A stretch of 11,112 nt of DNA from Gemmatimonadaceae bacterium (GCA_025453855.1 JALOPO010000042.1:1-11112); one strand, 5' to 3'; positions 1 to 7,790 are shown, counted from the first letter of the stretch. Made by a program: numbers and translations. The notes: generated by a model not told the origin, from the letters alone.

Positions 1-246
1 GGTGCCGGCGCGATGCTTGTGCGCCATGTCGACGACGAACACGGCGTACGCGTCGCTGGCGCGCTTGAGGTGATCGAGCGGCTGCACCTGGTGCTGGACG
101 ACGGTCTCCGTGGCTGCGTACATGCGGCGCTGCACCACGAGCCCCGTGACGCCCACCGCGACCACGAGGAGGGCGACGGTGGCGAAGCCCACGAGCAGGC
201 GCGGCCCGATGGACAGCCGCGCGAACAGCGACGACAGCATCTTCAT
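1..246 (-). CDS. Methyl-accepting chemotaxis protein-like sensor, N-terminus (cut by window edge)
   Basis: Only the first 82 codons are in the window; the gene runs off the left edge. The protein starts with a short basic stretch, then one hydrophobic helix at about residues 16-39 (RLLVGFATVALLVVAVG). After it comes a polar, helix-prone segment with a QxxPLDHLKRAS pattern at about 53-64. This layout, a membrane anchor followed by a periplasmic four-helix bundle, is typical of 4HB-type chemoreceptors (4HB_MCP) and of some histidine kinases with the same sensor. The signalling domain lies outside the window, so receptor versus kinase cannot be decided. The start is ATG at 246; an in-frame ATG at 240 is an alternative. 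Neither has a strong Shine-Dalgarno site. The gene diverges from the DUF2071 gene. Confidence 0.6.
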   Translation of the reverse strand, partial: MKMLSSLFARLSIGPRLLVGFATVALLVVAVGVTGLVVQRRMYAATETVVQHQVQPLDHLKRASDAYAVFVVDMAHKHRAGT

Positions 247-288
247 CTGAATCCCGTTCGGCGCGCCGCACGAGGCGAGGCCACGGCA

Positions 289-308
289 CCCGCGCGCCGC
301 TGCGCGGG
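289..308. repeat. Small GC hairpin in the sensor gene leader
   Basis: CCCGCGC (289-295) and GCGCGGG (302-308) are perfect inverted copies around a 6-base loop. The hairpin lies 43 bases upstream of the sensor start codon and could form in its 5' untranslated RNA. In DNA this GC-rich, a 7-bp stem can occur by chance, so any function is a guess. Confidence 0.3.
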
Positions 309-391
309 AGTCCGGGGCGCCGCAGAGTGAAGGAGGGAGAGGTTCCCGGCTCGGCGGACGGCGTCGCAGGGCAGTGTCGGCCGGCAAACGT

Positions 392-415
392 CCGTTGTTG
401 ACGCGTCGCTAACGG
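392..415. promoter_or_regulatory. Imperfect 24-bp palindrome, possible operator
   Basis: The two half-sites are CCGTTGTTGACG and CGTCGCTAACGG. They match as inverted repeats at 9 of 12 positions, around a perfect GACGCGTC core with CCGTT/AACGG outer arms. The site lies in the divergent spacer between the sensor and DUF2071 genes, where a regulator of either could bind. A TTGACG hexamer (398-403) inside it resembles a -35 box, but no good -10 sits 16-19 bases downstream. No regulator can be named. Confidence 0.25.
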
Positions 416-578
416 CCGCCCGCCGTCACAAAAGCCGTTTCGTGTGCCTTTCGCCGTTCTTCGCATCGGCCGCGGCCCTCGATCGCAGCGGATGCATGCC
501 ATTCGCGCATCGCGCGCACAGCGGTGGGCGATCGTGGTCGTGCGGGAGCCGATCCCCGAGCATCGCGCGTTCGGCGGC

Positions 579-1322
579 ATGCAGCGACGCCCCCCCTTCC
601 TCACGGCCGAGTGGCGGTGGCTGGTGATGCTCTCGTATGCCGTCGATCCCGCGATCCTGATGCCGCTGGTGCCGGCCGGGACGATGCTCGACCTCCACGA
701 GGGGCGCGCCCTCGCCACGCTGGTGGCGTTCCGCTTCCTGCGCACGCGGGTGCTGGGCATTCCGGTCCCCGGGCATCGCGACTTCGACGAGGTGAACCTG
801 CGCTTCTACGTGCGTCACCTGACGGCGGCCGGCGAGGTGCGACGCGGCGCCACCTTCGTGCGTGAGCTCGTGCCGCGCCGCGCGATCGCGGTGGTCGCCC
901 GGCTGGCCTACAACGAGCCGTATCTCGCCGTGCCGATGCGCAGCACTGTGCCACGCGGCGCGGCCGACGGCGCGGCGTTCGAGGGTGACGCGGCGCTCGC
1001 CTACGAGTGGCGGACGCGTGGTCGGTGGCACGCGATCGCCGCCCGCGCGCACGGCTCCGCCGCCGTGCCGCTCCCCGGATCGGAGGAGGCGTTCATCGCC
1101 GAGCACTACTGGGGCTACACTCGCCAGCGCGACGGTGGCACGGTGGAGTACCAGGTGGCGCATCCGCCCTGGCGCGTGCGTCTGGTGCGCGACGTGACGG
1201 TGGCCATCGACGTGGCGGCGCTCTACGGGGCGGCGTTCGTACCGGCGCTCACGGCGCCGCCCACGTCGGCGTTCGTCGCCGAAGGGTCACCGGTGGCGGT
1301 GGCGTTGCCGCGTCGGCTCTGA
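579..1322 (+). CDS. DUF2071 (YqjF-like) family protein
   Basis: The 247-residue product has the DUF2071/YqjF pattern. Near the N-terminus is FLTAEWRWLVMLSY (about 7-20), then DPAILMPLVPAGTMLDL (about 23-39) and VLGIPVPGHRDFDEVNLRF (about 58-76). In the C-terminal third are EHYWGYTR and YQVAHPPWRV. The fold is related to acetoacetate-decarboxylase-like proteins, but no biochemical role is established for the family. It has no signal peptide or membrane segment and is probably cytoplasmic. The frame is open back to a GTG at 444, with in-frame starts at 492 (ATG) and 540 (GTG). I chose ATG 579 because family members begin just before the FLTAEWR motif and the upstream 45 residues are arginine-rich and uncharacteristic. 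No start has a clear Shine-Dalgarno site. The gene converges on the permease remnant, with only 46 bp between the stops. Confidence 0.85.
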   Translation: MQRRPPFLTAEWRWLVMLSYAVDPAILMPLVPAGTMLDLHEGRALATLVAFRFLRTRVLGIPVPGHRDFDEVNLRFYVRHLTAAGEVRRGATFVRELVPRRAIAVVARLAYNEPYLAVPMRSTVPRGAADGAAFEGDAALAYEWRTRGRWHAIAARAHGSAAVPLPGSEEAFIAEHYWGYTRQRDGGTVEYQVAHPPWRVRLVRDVTVAIDVAALYGAAFVPALTAPPTSAFVAEGSPVAVALPRRL

Positions 1323-1368
1323 GTGCGGGGCATCGCGGGCGTGACCGGCTGCCGGCCATGGCCGCGGC

Positions 1369-2978
1369 TCACCCGCCTGCGGCGACGGCGAGTTCGCCGC
1401 GTCGCGCGCGTCCTTCGGCCCACCGCCCCACGAGCGTGAGCGCGAAGGTGAGCACGATCAGGAGCACGCTGTAGGCGCTCGCCGTGCCGTAGGAGAGGTT
1501 GCGCAGCTGCTGCAGCACCTCGATGGAGATCGTGCGGTTCGAGGGGGTGAAGAGGAGCACGGTGGCGACGAACTCGCCGAGCGCGGTGATGGCGGCGAGG
1601 AGCGCACCGGCGACCAGGCCGGGGCGCGCGGCGGGAAGGATCACGCGGCGGACGGTCTGCCAGGTGCCGGCGCCCAGGCCGCGCGCCGCGTCCTCGAGCC
1701 CGGGCTCCATCTGGCGGAGCGAGCTCTGGATCGCGCTCGTGACGAGCGGCGCAGCGGGTCGTTCGTGTCGAAGGTGGCGGCGAGGCCGATGGCGATCGCG
1801 GTCGGCGGGATCGCCCACGGCACGACCGCGAGCAGGTCGAGCGCGCGGCGTCCGGTGAAGCGGCGCAGCACGGTGAGCCACGCGATCGCGAAGCAGACGA
1901 CGACGTTGGCCGCGGTGGCGATCAACGCCATGAGCAGCGTCGCGCGCACCGGACGCCAGAGTGCGGGATCGGTGGCGAGCGCGCGGAAGTTGTCGAGCGT
2001 GTAGGCGGGGGGGAGCACCTGGATCGTCCACGCGCCGTCCACCGCGAAGGCGACGAGCAGGATCATGAGGTGCGGGAGCACGAGCACCGTCACCAGCAGC
2101 GTGCTCGCCACCGCGGCGGCGATCCGCGCCGGCCGCGAGCGGATCGGCACGCGCACCGGGCGTCCCTTGCTGGTGACCGTGTACCGGCGTCGCCCCTCGA
2201 GCCAGCGCAGCAGGAGCAGCCCGGCCACGGCCGACAGCGCGAGCACCGTCGTCTCCACGAAGGCGACGCCCATCGCCCCGCTGGTGCGGCTGACGAGGAT
2301 CTGCGTGCTCAGCACGCGCAGCCGACCGCCGAAGACGTACGGCGCGCTGAACGACCCCAGCGACGACATGAAGACGAGGAGCATCCCGCCCGCCAGCGCC
2401 GGCGTGAGGAGCGGGAGCGTGACGCGCACGAAGCGGCGCACCGGCCCGTGCCCGAGCCCCCGCGCCGCCTCCTCGAGCGACGTGTCGGTGCGCTCCAGCG
2501 CCGCGCTCACGAAGAGGAAGACGTACACGTACATCGTGTACGCGTGCACGAAGACGATCGCCCACCCGCCCGAGAGGCGCCACGGCGCGTCGGCGAGGCC
2601 GAGCAGCTGCTGGATGGTGCGCGAGACGACGCCGCTCTCGCCGTAGAGGAACGAGAAGGCGATCACGCCCACGAGCGGCGGGAGCGCGGCCGGGAGCGTG
2701 GCCACGGCCGACAGCAGGCGTCGCCCGGGGAAGTCGGCGCGCGCGAGGAGGAGCGCGAGCGGGAGCCCCACCGCGACGCTCGCCACCACGCTCGCCACCG
2801 AGATCCAGAGCGAGGTCACGAGCGCCTCGCGATCGCTCGGGCTCTCCAGGAACTCGCGCCAGTGCACGCCGCCGCCCGCGAGCGACTCGAGGACGACCGA
2901 CGCGTTCGGGTAGGCCACCACCCAGAGCAGCAGGGCGATGAGCGGGAGCGCGGCGAGGAGGGGGCGGCGTGCGCTCAC
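1369..2978 (-). pseudogene. ABC transporter permease, fused two-domain type, frameshifted
   Basis: This is the membrane subunit of the importer encoded upstream. It belongs to the fused permease type seen in ferric iron (FbpB/SfuB) and thiamine (ThiP) transporters, about 530 aa with two BPD_transp_1 domains. The first frame, from GTG 2978, gives a good protein to about residue 410. It has several hydrophobic helices, a first EAA loop (LEEAARGLGHGPVRRF, about 168-183) and the start of the second domain, ending near TFDTNDPL. At about 1749-1751 the homology jumps to another frame, PLVTSAIQSSLRQ, with the second EAA loop (LEDAARGLGAGTWQ) and final helices, stopping at 1369. The first frame alone runs on to an unrelated tail ending at 1641. 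Family members normally carry about 20 more residues at the join (a helix and the loop before the PLV segment). This suggests a deletion with a frameshift, or an assembly error. Without repair the second half would not be made. Confidence 0.85.
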
Positions 2979-3001
2979 GGCGTGGTCGCGCGGTACGTCA
3001 T
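2975..3001 (-). other. 8-codon mini-ORF overlapping the permease start
   Basis: Between the ATPase stop and the permease GTG lies ATG (3001-2999) followed by MTYRATTP and a TGA at 2977-2975 that overlaps the permease GTG as GTGA. A purine-rich GAGAGGG lies just upstream of this ATG, which is a better ribosome site than any before the GTG. The mini-ORF may deliver ribosomes to the permease start by coupling. Alternatively it may be the true N-terminus of the permease, separated by another small indel. It could also be chance. Confidence 0.3.
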
Positions 3002-3012
3002 GCGCCCTCTCG

Positions 3013-4080
3013 TCATTCTGCCGCGCTCACCACCGCCACCGGCTCCCGCACCAGCTGCACGCGCACCGCATCGCCCACCGCACCGTGCCGCTCCGCCGTC
3101 ACCAGCTCGAGCCGCACCGGTCCGGCGGGTCCCTCGGTCTCCGCCACGTACGCCGTGGCGCTCCCGGCGAAGCGTCGCGAGACGAGCCGTGCCGGCCACC
3201 CCTGCGTCGCGTCCGCCGGCGCGAGGGCGAGCGCCTCGGGGCGCAGCACCGCCAGCGCATCGGCGAGCGGGGCATCGCCGTGCGCGCGCGTCACCGCCAC
3301 GTCGCGCGCCACGCCGCCGAGCACGAGGCGCGCGTGCGTGCCGCGATCCTCGCACGGGACCATCGTGCCGCGACCGATGAAGGCGGCCACCGCACGACTC
3401 GCGGGGCGGTCGTAGAGCTGCTCGGGGGCGCCGTGCTGCAGCAGGCGCCCGTCGGCGAGGAGCGCGATGCGATCGGCGACCGCGAACGCATCCTCCTGGT
3501 CGTGCGTGACGAAGAGGGCCGTGACCTGCGCCCGGCGGAGCGTCTCGCGCAGCTCGGTGCGCATCTCCTCGCGCAGCAGCGGGTCGAGGTTGCTGAGCGG
3601 TTCGTCGAGCAGCAGGACGCGCGGCTCGATGACGAGCGCACGCGCGAGCGCGACGCGCTGCTGCTCGCCGCCGCTCAGCGCCTGCACCGGGCGCGCCACC
3701 TTGGCGCCGAGCCCCACCTGCTCGAGCGCATGCGTCGCCTGCCGGCGCCGCACGTCGCGCGCGACGCCGCGGGCCTCGAGGCCGAAGGCCACGTTGTCCT
3801 GCACGCTCAGGTGCGGGAAGAGCGCGTAGTGCTGGAAGACCATCCCGAAACCGCGCCGCTCGGGCGGGAGCGCCGTGATGTCGCGTCCGTCGAGGCGGAT
3901 CGCCCCGTCGTCGGGATGCTCGTAGCCGGCGACCATGCGCAGCGTCGTCGTCTTGCCGCTCCCGCTCGCACCGAGGAGCGCGAGCAGCTCGCCGGCGCGC
4001 ACGTCGAGCGTGAGCGCCTGCACCGCCACCTGCGTCGCGAAGCGGCGCGTGACGCCGTCGAGGGCGAGGGCGCCGCTCAT
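3013..4080 (-). CDS. ABC importer ATP-binding protein (CUT1/iron/polyamine-type, with TOBE domain)
   Basis: This cytoplasmic ATPase powers the importer formed with the adjacent binding protein and permease. The 355-residue product has every catalytic motif: Walker A GASGSGKTT (37-45), Q-loop glutamine at about 83 (MVFQHYALFPH), signature LSGGEQQR (135-142), Walker B LLLDEP (156-161), D-loop SNLD (163-166) and H-loop histidine at about 193 (VTHDQEDA). The C-terminal part (about 240-350, including VLRPEALAL) fits the TOBE domain of PotA/FbpC/MalK-type subunits. The ATG at 4080 overlaps the binding-protein stop as ATGA, so translation is probably coupled. The frame stays open upstream, but that extension lies inside the binding-protein gene and is not part of the product. 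The sequence places it among iron, polyamine, sulfate or thiamine-type ATPases but does not fix the substrate. Confidence 0.93.
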   Translation of the reverse strand: MSGALALDGVTRRFATQVAVQALTLDVRAGELLALLGASGSGKTTTLRMVAGYEHPDDGAIRLDGRDITALPPERRGFGMVFQHYALFPHLSVQDNVAFGLEARGVARDVRRRQATHALEQVGLGAKVARPVQALSGGEQQRVALARALVIEPRVLLLDEPLSNLDPLLREEMRTELRETLRRAQVTALFVTHDQEDAFAVADRIALLADGRLLQHGAPEQLYDRPASRAVAAFIGRGTMVPCEDRGTHARLVLGGVARDVAVTRAHGDAPLADALAVLRPEALALAPADATQGWPARLVSRRFAGSATAYVAETEGPAGPVRLELVTAERHGAVGDAVRVQLVREPVAVVSAAE

Positions 4081-5135
4081 TCGTCGCGCAGGCTGCTGTT
4101 GCGGATCTCCGCGTCCCACTTGCGCATCCACCGGTCGAGCGAGTCGGCGAGCAGGCGGCGGTCGAGCGGCATCGCCTTCACGTGGCGCGCCTCGCGGATC
4201 CAGGGCGGCAGCGAGTCCTCGGCGATGTCGGTGCGCACCGGGATGCGGTAGAAGTCGCGCGCCGCCTCCCGCAGCGCCTCGCGCGTGGTCACGAACTCGT
4301 AGTAGCGTGCGGCGAGCGCGCGCTGCTTCGCGCCGCGCACGATCGCGATCGCGTCGACCAGCACCGGCGTCCCGCTGGTCGGCACCTTCCAGGCGATCGG
4401 GATGCGCGTGCGCTTCTCGAGCGTGGCGATGTCGGGCATGTTGTAGATCGTCACCACCCCTTCCTGCCGGCCGAGCTTCTGGTAGAGCACCGCGGGATTC
4501 AGTGCGTAGTCGCGCGTCTGCGCGTCGAGCCGGCGCAACCAGGCGAAGCCGCTGTCGCTCGAGCCGGTGGCCTGCACGCCACGCAGGATGATCCCGCCGA
4601 AGATCGCGCGCATCGTGCCGCTCGGCACCGGGTCGCGGATCACGATGCGGTCCTTCCACTTCGGCAGCAGGAGGTCGTCCCAGTCGGCCGGCGCCTCCTC
4701 GGCGCGCACCGCATCGCGGTTGTAGGCGATGACCTCGGGGGTGAGGTAGGTGCCGTACCAGCGATCGCTCGAGTCGCGCGCCTCGGGGGGCACGGCATCG
4801 GCCCACGCCGGACGATACGCATCGAGCAGCCCCTCGCGCGCCGCCCGATCGAAAGCCTCGGCCGGCGCGCCGAACCAGACGTCGGCCTGCGGATTGTTCT
4901 TCTCGGCGCGCACGCGGTCGAGCACCTCCTGTGCGCCGATGTCGAGCCACTGCACGTCGACCGTCGGGTTGGCTCGCTCGAACGCCTGCTCGTAGTGCTG
5001 GAGCAGGTCCTTGCCGTGCGGCGAGTAGATCGTGAGCACGGTGCGCCCGTCGCCCGACGCACCACCGCCACAGGCCGTGCAGGCGGCGAGCGCGGCGATG
5101 CGCACCATCGCGCGCCCGAGAGGAGACACGGTCAC
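4077..5135 (-). CDS. Lipoprotein solute-binding protein of the ABC importer
   Basis: This 352-residue protein should capture the ligand outside the inner membrane and pass it to the permease. A short signal peptide ends in a lipobox, LAAC, with cysteine 19 as the likely lipidated residue. The body looks like a family 1/6/8 extracellular binding protein: LTIYSPHGKDLLQHYEQAF at about 34-52, QADVWFGAPAEAF at 83-95 and PKWKDRIVIRDPVPSGTM at about 158-175. This is the branch that includes ferric iron, 2-aminoethylphosphonate, thiamine and polyamine binders. The paired tyrosines of FbpA-type ferric binders (NNYYW) are replaced here by TIYNMPDI (229-236), so iron is not assured. The start is GTG 5135, overlapping the deacetylase stop as GTGA. 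ATG 5108 (residue 10) is an alternative that still leaves a signal peptide. The cognate permease is frameshifted. Confidence 0.88.
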   Translation of the reverse strand: MTVSPLGRAMVRIAALAACTACGGGASGDGRTVLTIYSPHGKDLLQHYEQAFERANPTVDVQWLDIGAQEVLDRVRAEKNNPQADVWFGAPAEAFDRAAREGLLDAYRPAWADAVPPEARDSSDRWYGTYLTPEVIAYNRDAVRAEEAPADWDDLLLPKWKDRIVIRDPVPSGTMRAIFGGIILRGVQATGSSDSGFAWLRRLDAQTRDYALNPAVLYQKLGRQEGVVTIYNMPDIATLEKRTRIPIAWKVPTSGTPVLVDAIAIVRGAKQRALAARYYEFVTTREALREAARDFYRIPVRTDIAEDSLPPWIREARHVKAMPLDRRLLADSLDRWMRKWDAEIRNSSLRDE

Positions 5136-7684
5136 GGCGTGACGCCGCCCGTGCCCGCCGACAGCAGGTTGACGAAGAGGCGCGCCGCGCCCGGCACGCC
5201 CGCCGGCAGCTGCCGGAAGAGCGCCAGCGCCGTGTAGACGTACGTCCCCTTGCCGAGCGGGGCGACGAGGAGCGCGTTCGGGTTCTGCGGCTCGCCCGGA
5301 TCGTTCATGCCGAGCAGCGGCTGCAGCGCGCTGTCGGCGGTGCGCGGCATGTAGAGCGAGCGCTCCTGCACCCAGCCACGCCAGTCGTCGGCGGTGAGGC
5401 GGTTCGGCGAGGCGAGCAACGGCGCATCGGGGCGCAGCACCGTCACCGGCGCATCCTCCTCGGTCACGCGATCGGCGGGGCGCGAGAAGGTGAACGCGAA
5501 CGGACTGGCACCCGCACGCGCGATGTCGGTCTGCTGGTACTGCACCACGAGCGTGCCGCCGTCGCGCACCCAGTCGTGCAGGAGCGGCATGCGGCCGGCG
5601 AGCGTCGGCTGCCCCTCGAGTGCACGCGGCCCGATGACGATGGTGCGCAGCCGCTCGAGCGCGGCGGCATCGAGCGTGGCCGGGTCGAGCGGGACGAGCT
5701 GCACGCCGAGCTGCGCGAGCGCACGCGGCACGTTGTCGCCCACGCCGGCGATGTAGCCCACGGGTGCATCGGGAGCCGCGGCGCTGCTCACCGCCACGAG
5801 CGCCTGGCGCGCGGGCTCGTACATGTGCTGCGGGCGGATGTGCTCGTACGCGATGCGCTGGAAGCCCTCGGCGTAGGTGACGCCGGCGGCGGTCGCGGTG
5901 GCGCGCAGCTCGTGGCGACCCGCGGGGAGCGTGCCGCGCACGCGGAAGGTCACCGCCTGCGGTGCGCCGGGGACGAGCAGGACACGCTTCGTCGGCACGT
6001 CGGCGCGGAGCGCGGCGGGGAGCTGGATGGCGACGCTCGCGCTCTCGGGGCGCTGCGCGTAGCCGGTGACGCGCACCACCACGTCGCGCACGAGCGGTGC
6101 GCCGGCGCGCGCGAGCGAGGTCGCGCCACCGTCGAGCGTGACGCTCACGCGCGGCACGACGGCGAGCGGGGTGATCACCTCGCCGCGCGTTTCGTCGACG
6201 CGGTTGAAGGTGATGGGGGCGCGCAGCTGCACCGGGATGCCGTTCACGAGCGCGGGAACGCTCGCCATCGGCCGGTCGGCACGCAGCTCGTCGTCGACGA
6301 TCGCGGCCGGCGCGGTGAAGAGGTCACCGGTGCGCCCCTGCGCGCGCCACCAGGGCTGCGTGCGCGGATAGCGCGGGAGCGGGAGCCTGGTCTGCACGAA
6401 CTGCCCGGGCGCGATGCTATCCGCCGGCGTGCTGGTCCCCGCGGGGGCGAAGATGGCGATGCGCGCCGGCAGCGGCCCCTGGTTCGTGACGCGGAGCGTG
6501 AGCTCGGCGCTGTCCCCTTCGGCGACGAAGGCGCGATCGACGAGCGCCTCGAGCACGAGGCCACTCGCCGCCACCTCGAGCTGTCGCAGCTGCTCGAGCA
6601 GCCGTGCGCCGGCGAGCACCACGTCGGCGGTGTCGGCGGGCATCGTGGGTGGCACCGGGAGCGAGCCGGCGCACACCTCGGCGAGCGCGGGGCGGCCGCG
6701 CGTGCAGGCACGTTCGGCACGGCTGCGCGCGCGATCGAGCAGCGGCAGCAGCAGCGACGGGCGGCGCAGGTCGAGGCGCTCGCGGAGCGAGTCGAGCGTC
6801 GCGAGCAGCGCCGCGTCGTTCGCGAGCGGACGCGTGACGCCCTGGAAGATGTCGCCCTCCCTCGCGGCGCTGTCGATGCCGCGCACGCGCGACGCCTCGA
6901 GGCGCACGAAGTCCTGCACGCTTCCGCGCCGCGGCGCCGAGCCGAAGCCCTGCGAGCGGTGCTGGCTGCGGCTCTCCGCCGCCAGCTCGCCGAGGCCGCG
7001 CCCGCGCACCGGGTCGTAGGTGCCGACGTCCATGCCGAGCGTGGCGGCGGTCGCGTTGAAGCGTGCGGCGCGGTAGAACTTCTGCGGCGTCCAGGCGGCG
7101 CCGAAGGTGCGCACCGGCCAGCGCACCGTGTCGCGCGCGGCGTCGAAGACCTCGCGCGCGAGGATGCCGCTCACCTGGTGATGCCCGTGGCCGTCGCGCG
7201 GCGTGCCGCTGAAGACGGCGACGATGACGTGCGGGCGCATCGCGCGCACCACGCGCACGACGTCGCCCATGACGCTGTCGCGCGGCCAGTGGCGGAGCGT
7301 CTCCTCGACCGACTTGCTGAAGCCGAAGTCGTAGGCGCGCGTGAAGTACTGCCGCGCGCCATCGACGCGCCGCGCGGCGAGCAGCTCCTCGGTGCGGATC
7401 GCGCCGAGCCCCTCGCCCAGCTCGTTGCCGATCGCGTTCTGCCCGCCGTCGCCACGCGTGAGCGAGAGGTAGGCGGCATCGGCATGACGCCCGCGCGCGA
7501 GCCAGGTGAGGAGCTGCGTGTCCTCGTCGTCGGGATGCGCGCCGATCATCAGCACGCGTGCCGTCTCGCCGAGGCCGGAGACGAGTTCATTGATGGTGAT
7601 CGCGCCCTGCGCGGCGGCGAGCGACGGGGCCGAGGCGAGCGCGGCGGCGAGCGCGACGTGCCGGAGCGTGCGGAGCGTGGTCAT
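5132..7684 (-). CDS. Exported PIG-L (LmbE-like) family deacetylase, large multidomain form
   Basis: PIG-L/LmbE enzymes are zinc-dependent hydrolases that remove N-acetyl groups, for example from GlcNAc-linked molecules. This 850-residue product starts with a signal peptide ending near AAAQ (residues 1-26), so it should be exported. The catalytic domain follows: metal motif AHPDDE (49-54), SLTRGDGGQN (74-83) and the second zinc site around DGHGHHQVSG (164-173). A middle region includes a beta-rich segment of NEW3/CARDB-like character (LRVTNQGPLPARI). The last 208 residues (about 643-850, from GYIAGVGDN) look like a glutamine-amidotransferase-like flavodoxin fold (RTIVIGP, WVRDGGTLVV). Such long forms occur in Bacteroidota and Gemmatimonadota; their substrate is not known to me. 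The frame is open back to 7912, but the added 76 residues are arginine/proline-rich and precede the signal peptide, so ATG 7684 is chosen. The stop overlaps the binding-protein start. Confidence 0.88.
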   Translation of the reverse strand: MTTLRTLRHVALAAALASAPSLAAAQGAITINELVSGLGETARVLMIGAHPDDEDTQLLTWLARGRHADAAYLSLTRGDGGQNAIGNELGEGLGAIRTEELLAARRVDGARQYFTRAYDFGFSKSVEETLRHWPRDSVMGDVVRVVRAMRPHVIVAVFSGTPRDGHGHHQVSGILAREVFDAARDTVRWPVRTFGAAWTPQKFYRAARFNATAATLGMDVGTYDPVRGRGLGELAAESRSQHRSQGFGSAPRRGSVQDFVRLEASRVRGIDSAAREGDIFQGVTRPLANDAALLATLDSLRERLDLRRPSLLLPLLDRARSRAERACTRGRPALAEVCAGSLPVPPTMPADTADVVLAGARLLEQLRQLEVAASGLVLEALVDRAFVAEGDSAELTLRVTNQGPLPARIAIFAPAGTSTPADSIAPGQFVQTRLPLPRYPRTQPWWRAQGRTGDLFTAPAAIVDDELRADRPMASVPALVNGIPVQLRAPITFNRVDETRGEVITPLAVVPRVSVTLDGGATSLARAGAPLVRDVVVRVTGYAQRPESASVAIQLPAALRADVPTKRVLLVPGAPQAVTFRVRGTLPAGRHELRATATAAGVTYAEGFQRIAYEHIRPQHMYEPARQALVAVSSAAAPDAPVGYIAGVGDNVPRALAQLGVQLVPLDPATLDAAALERLRTIVIGPRALEGQPTLAGRMPLLHDWVRDGGTLVVQYQQTDIARAGASPFAFTFSRPADRVTEEDAPVTVLRPDAPLLASPNRLTADDWRGWVQERSLYMPRTADSALQPLLGMNDPGEPQNPNALLVAPLGKGTYVYTALALFRQLPAGVPGAARLFVNLLSAGTGGVTP

Positions 7685-7729
7685 GGCGCGTTGAAGATGC
7701 ACTCCGCACGCGTGGGGTGGAGGGCGCGG

Positions 7730-7790
7730 GGAGGAGCTGCCGTCGGTGCGGAAAGCGCAGGGAGGAACTGCCGTCATCACGGAGGCGCAG
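7730..7790. repeat. Degenerate tandem pair of a ~30-bp repeat
   Basis: Two adjacent units, 7730-7760 and 7761-7790, align at about 24 of 31 positions. They share GGAGGA, CTGCCGTC and GCGCAG blocks in the same order. The complement of the second unit has the core GCGCCTCCGTGATGACG (7788 to 7772), which reappears in the opposite orientation at 7942-7958 with one mismatch. The units look like a dispersed intergenic repeat family that has decayed rather than coding DNA. Confidence 0.55.

Larger units (their letters stand above)
247..578. other. Divergent intergenic region, no gene seen
   Basis: This 332-bp spacer separates the starts of the divergent sensor and DUF2071 genes, so both promoters should lie here. 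I see no convincing -35/-10 pair and no flagellar sigma-28-like box ahead of the sensor gene. It holds a perfect 7-bp GC hairpin (289-308), an imperfect palindrome (392-415) and a short purine-rich run around 329-345. The DUF2071 frame is open back to a GTG at 444, so part of the right half could be coding if that start were used, but that extension does not look like the family. Confidence 0.5.

Noticed and set aside
426..1163. Minus-strand open frame (245 codons) opposite the DUF2071 gene
   Set aside because: It is a His/Arg-rich antisense shadow; the plus strand carries the DUF2071 motifs.
1353..1364. Perfect 12-bp palindrome CGGCCATGGCCG between the convergent stops
   Set aside because: Considered as a bidirectional terminator, but the stem allows almost no loop and has no T-tract; such short palindromes are common at this GC level.
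4081..4950. N-terminal extension of the ABC ATPase frame
   Set aside because: The frame is open upstream, but this part overlaps the binding-protein gene in another frame and has no ABC homology; the ATG at 4080 with an ATGA overlap is the natural start.
2938..5237. Plus-strand open frames opposite the ABC ATPase and binding protein
   Set aside because: They are low-complexity Arg/Glu/His-rich shadows of genes with intact Walker, signature and lipobox motifs on the minus strand.
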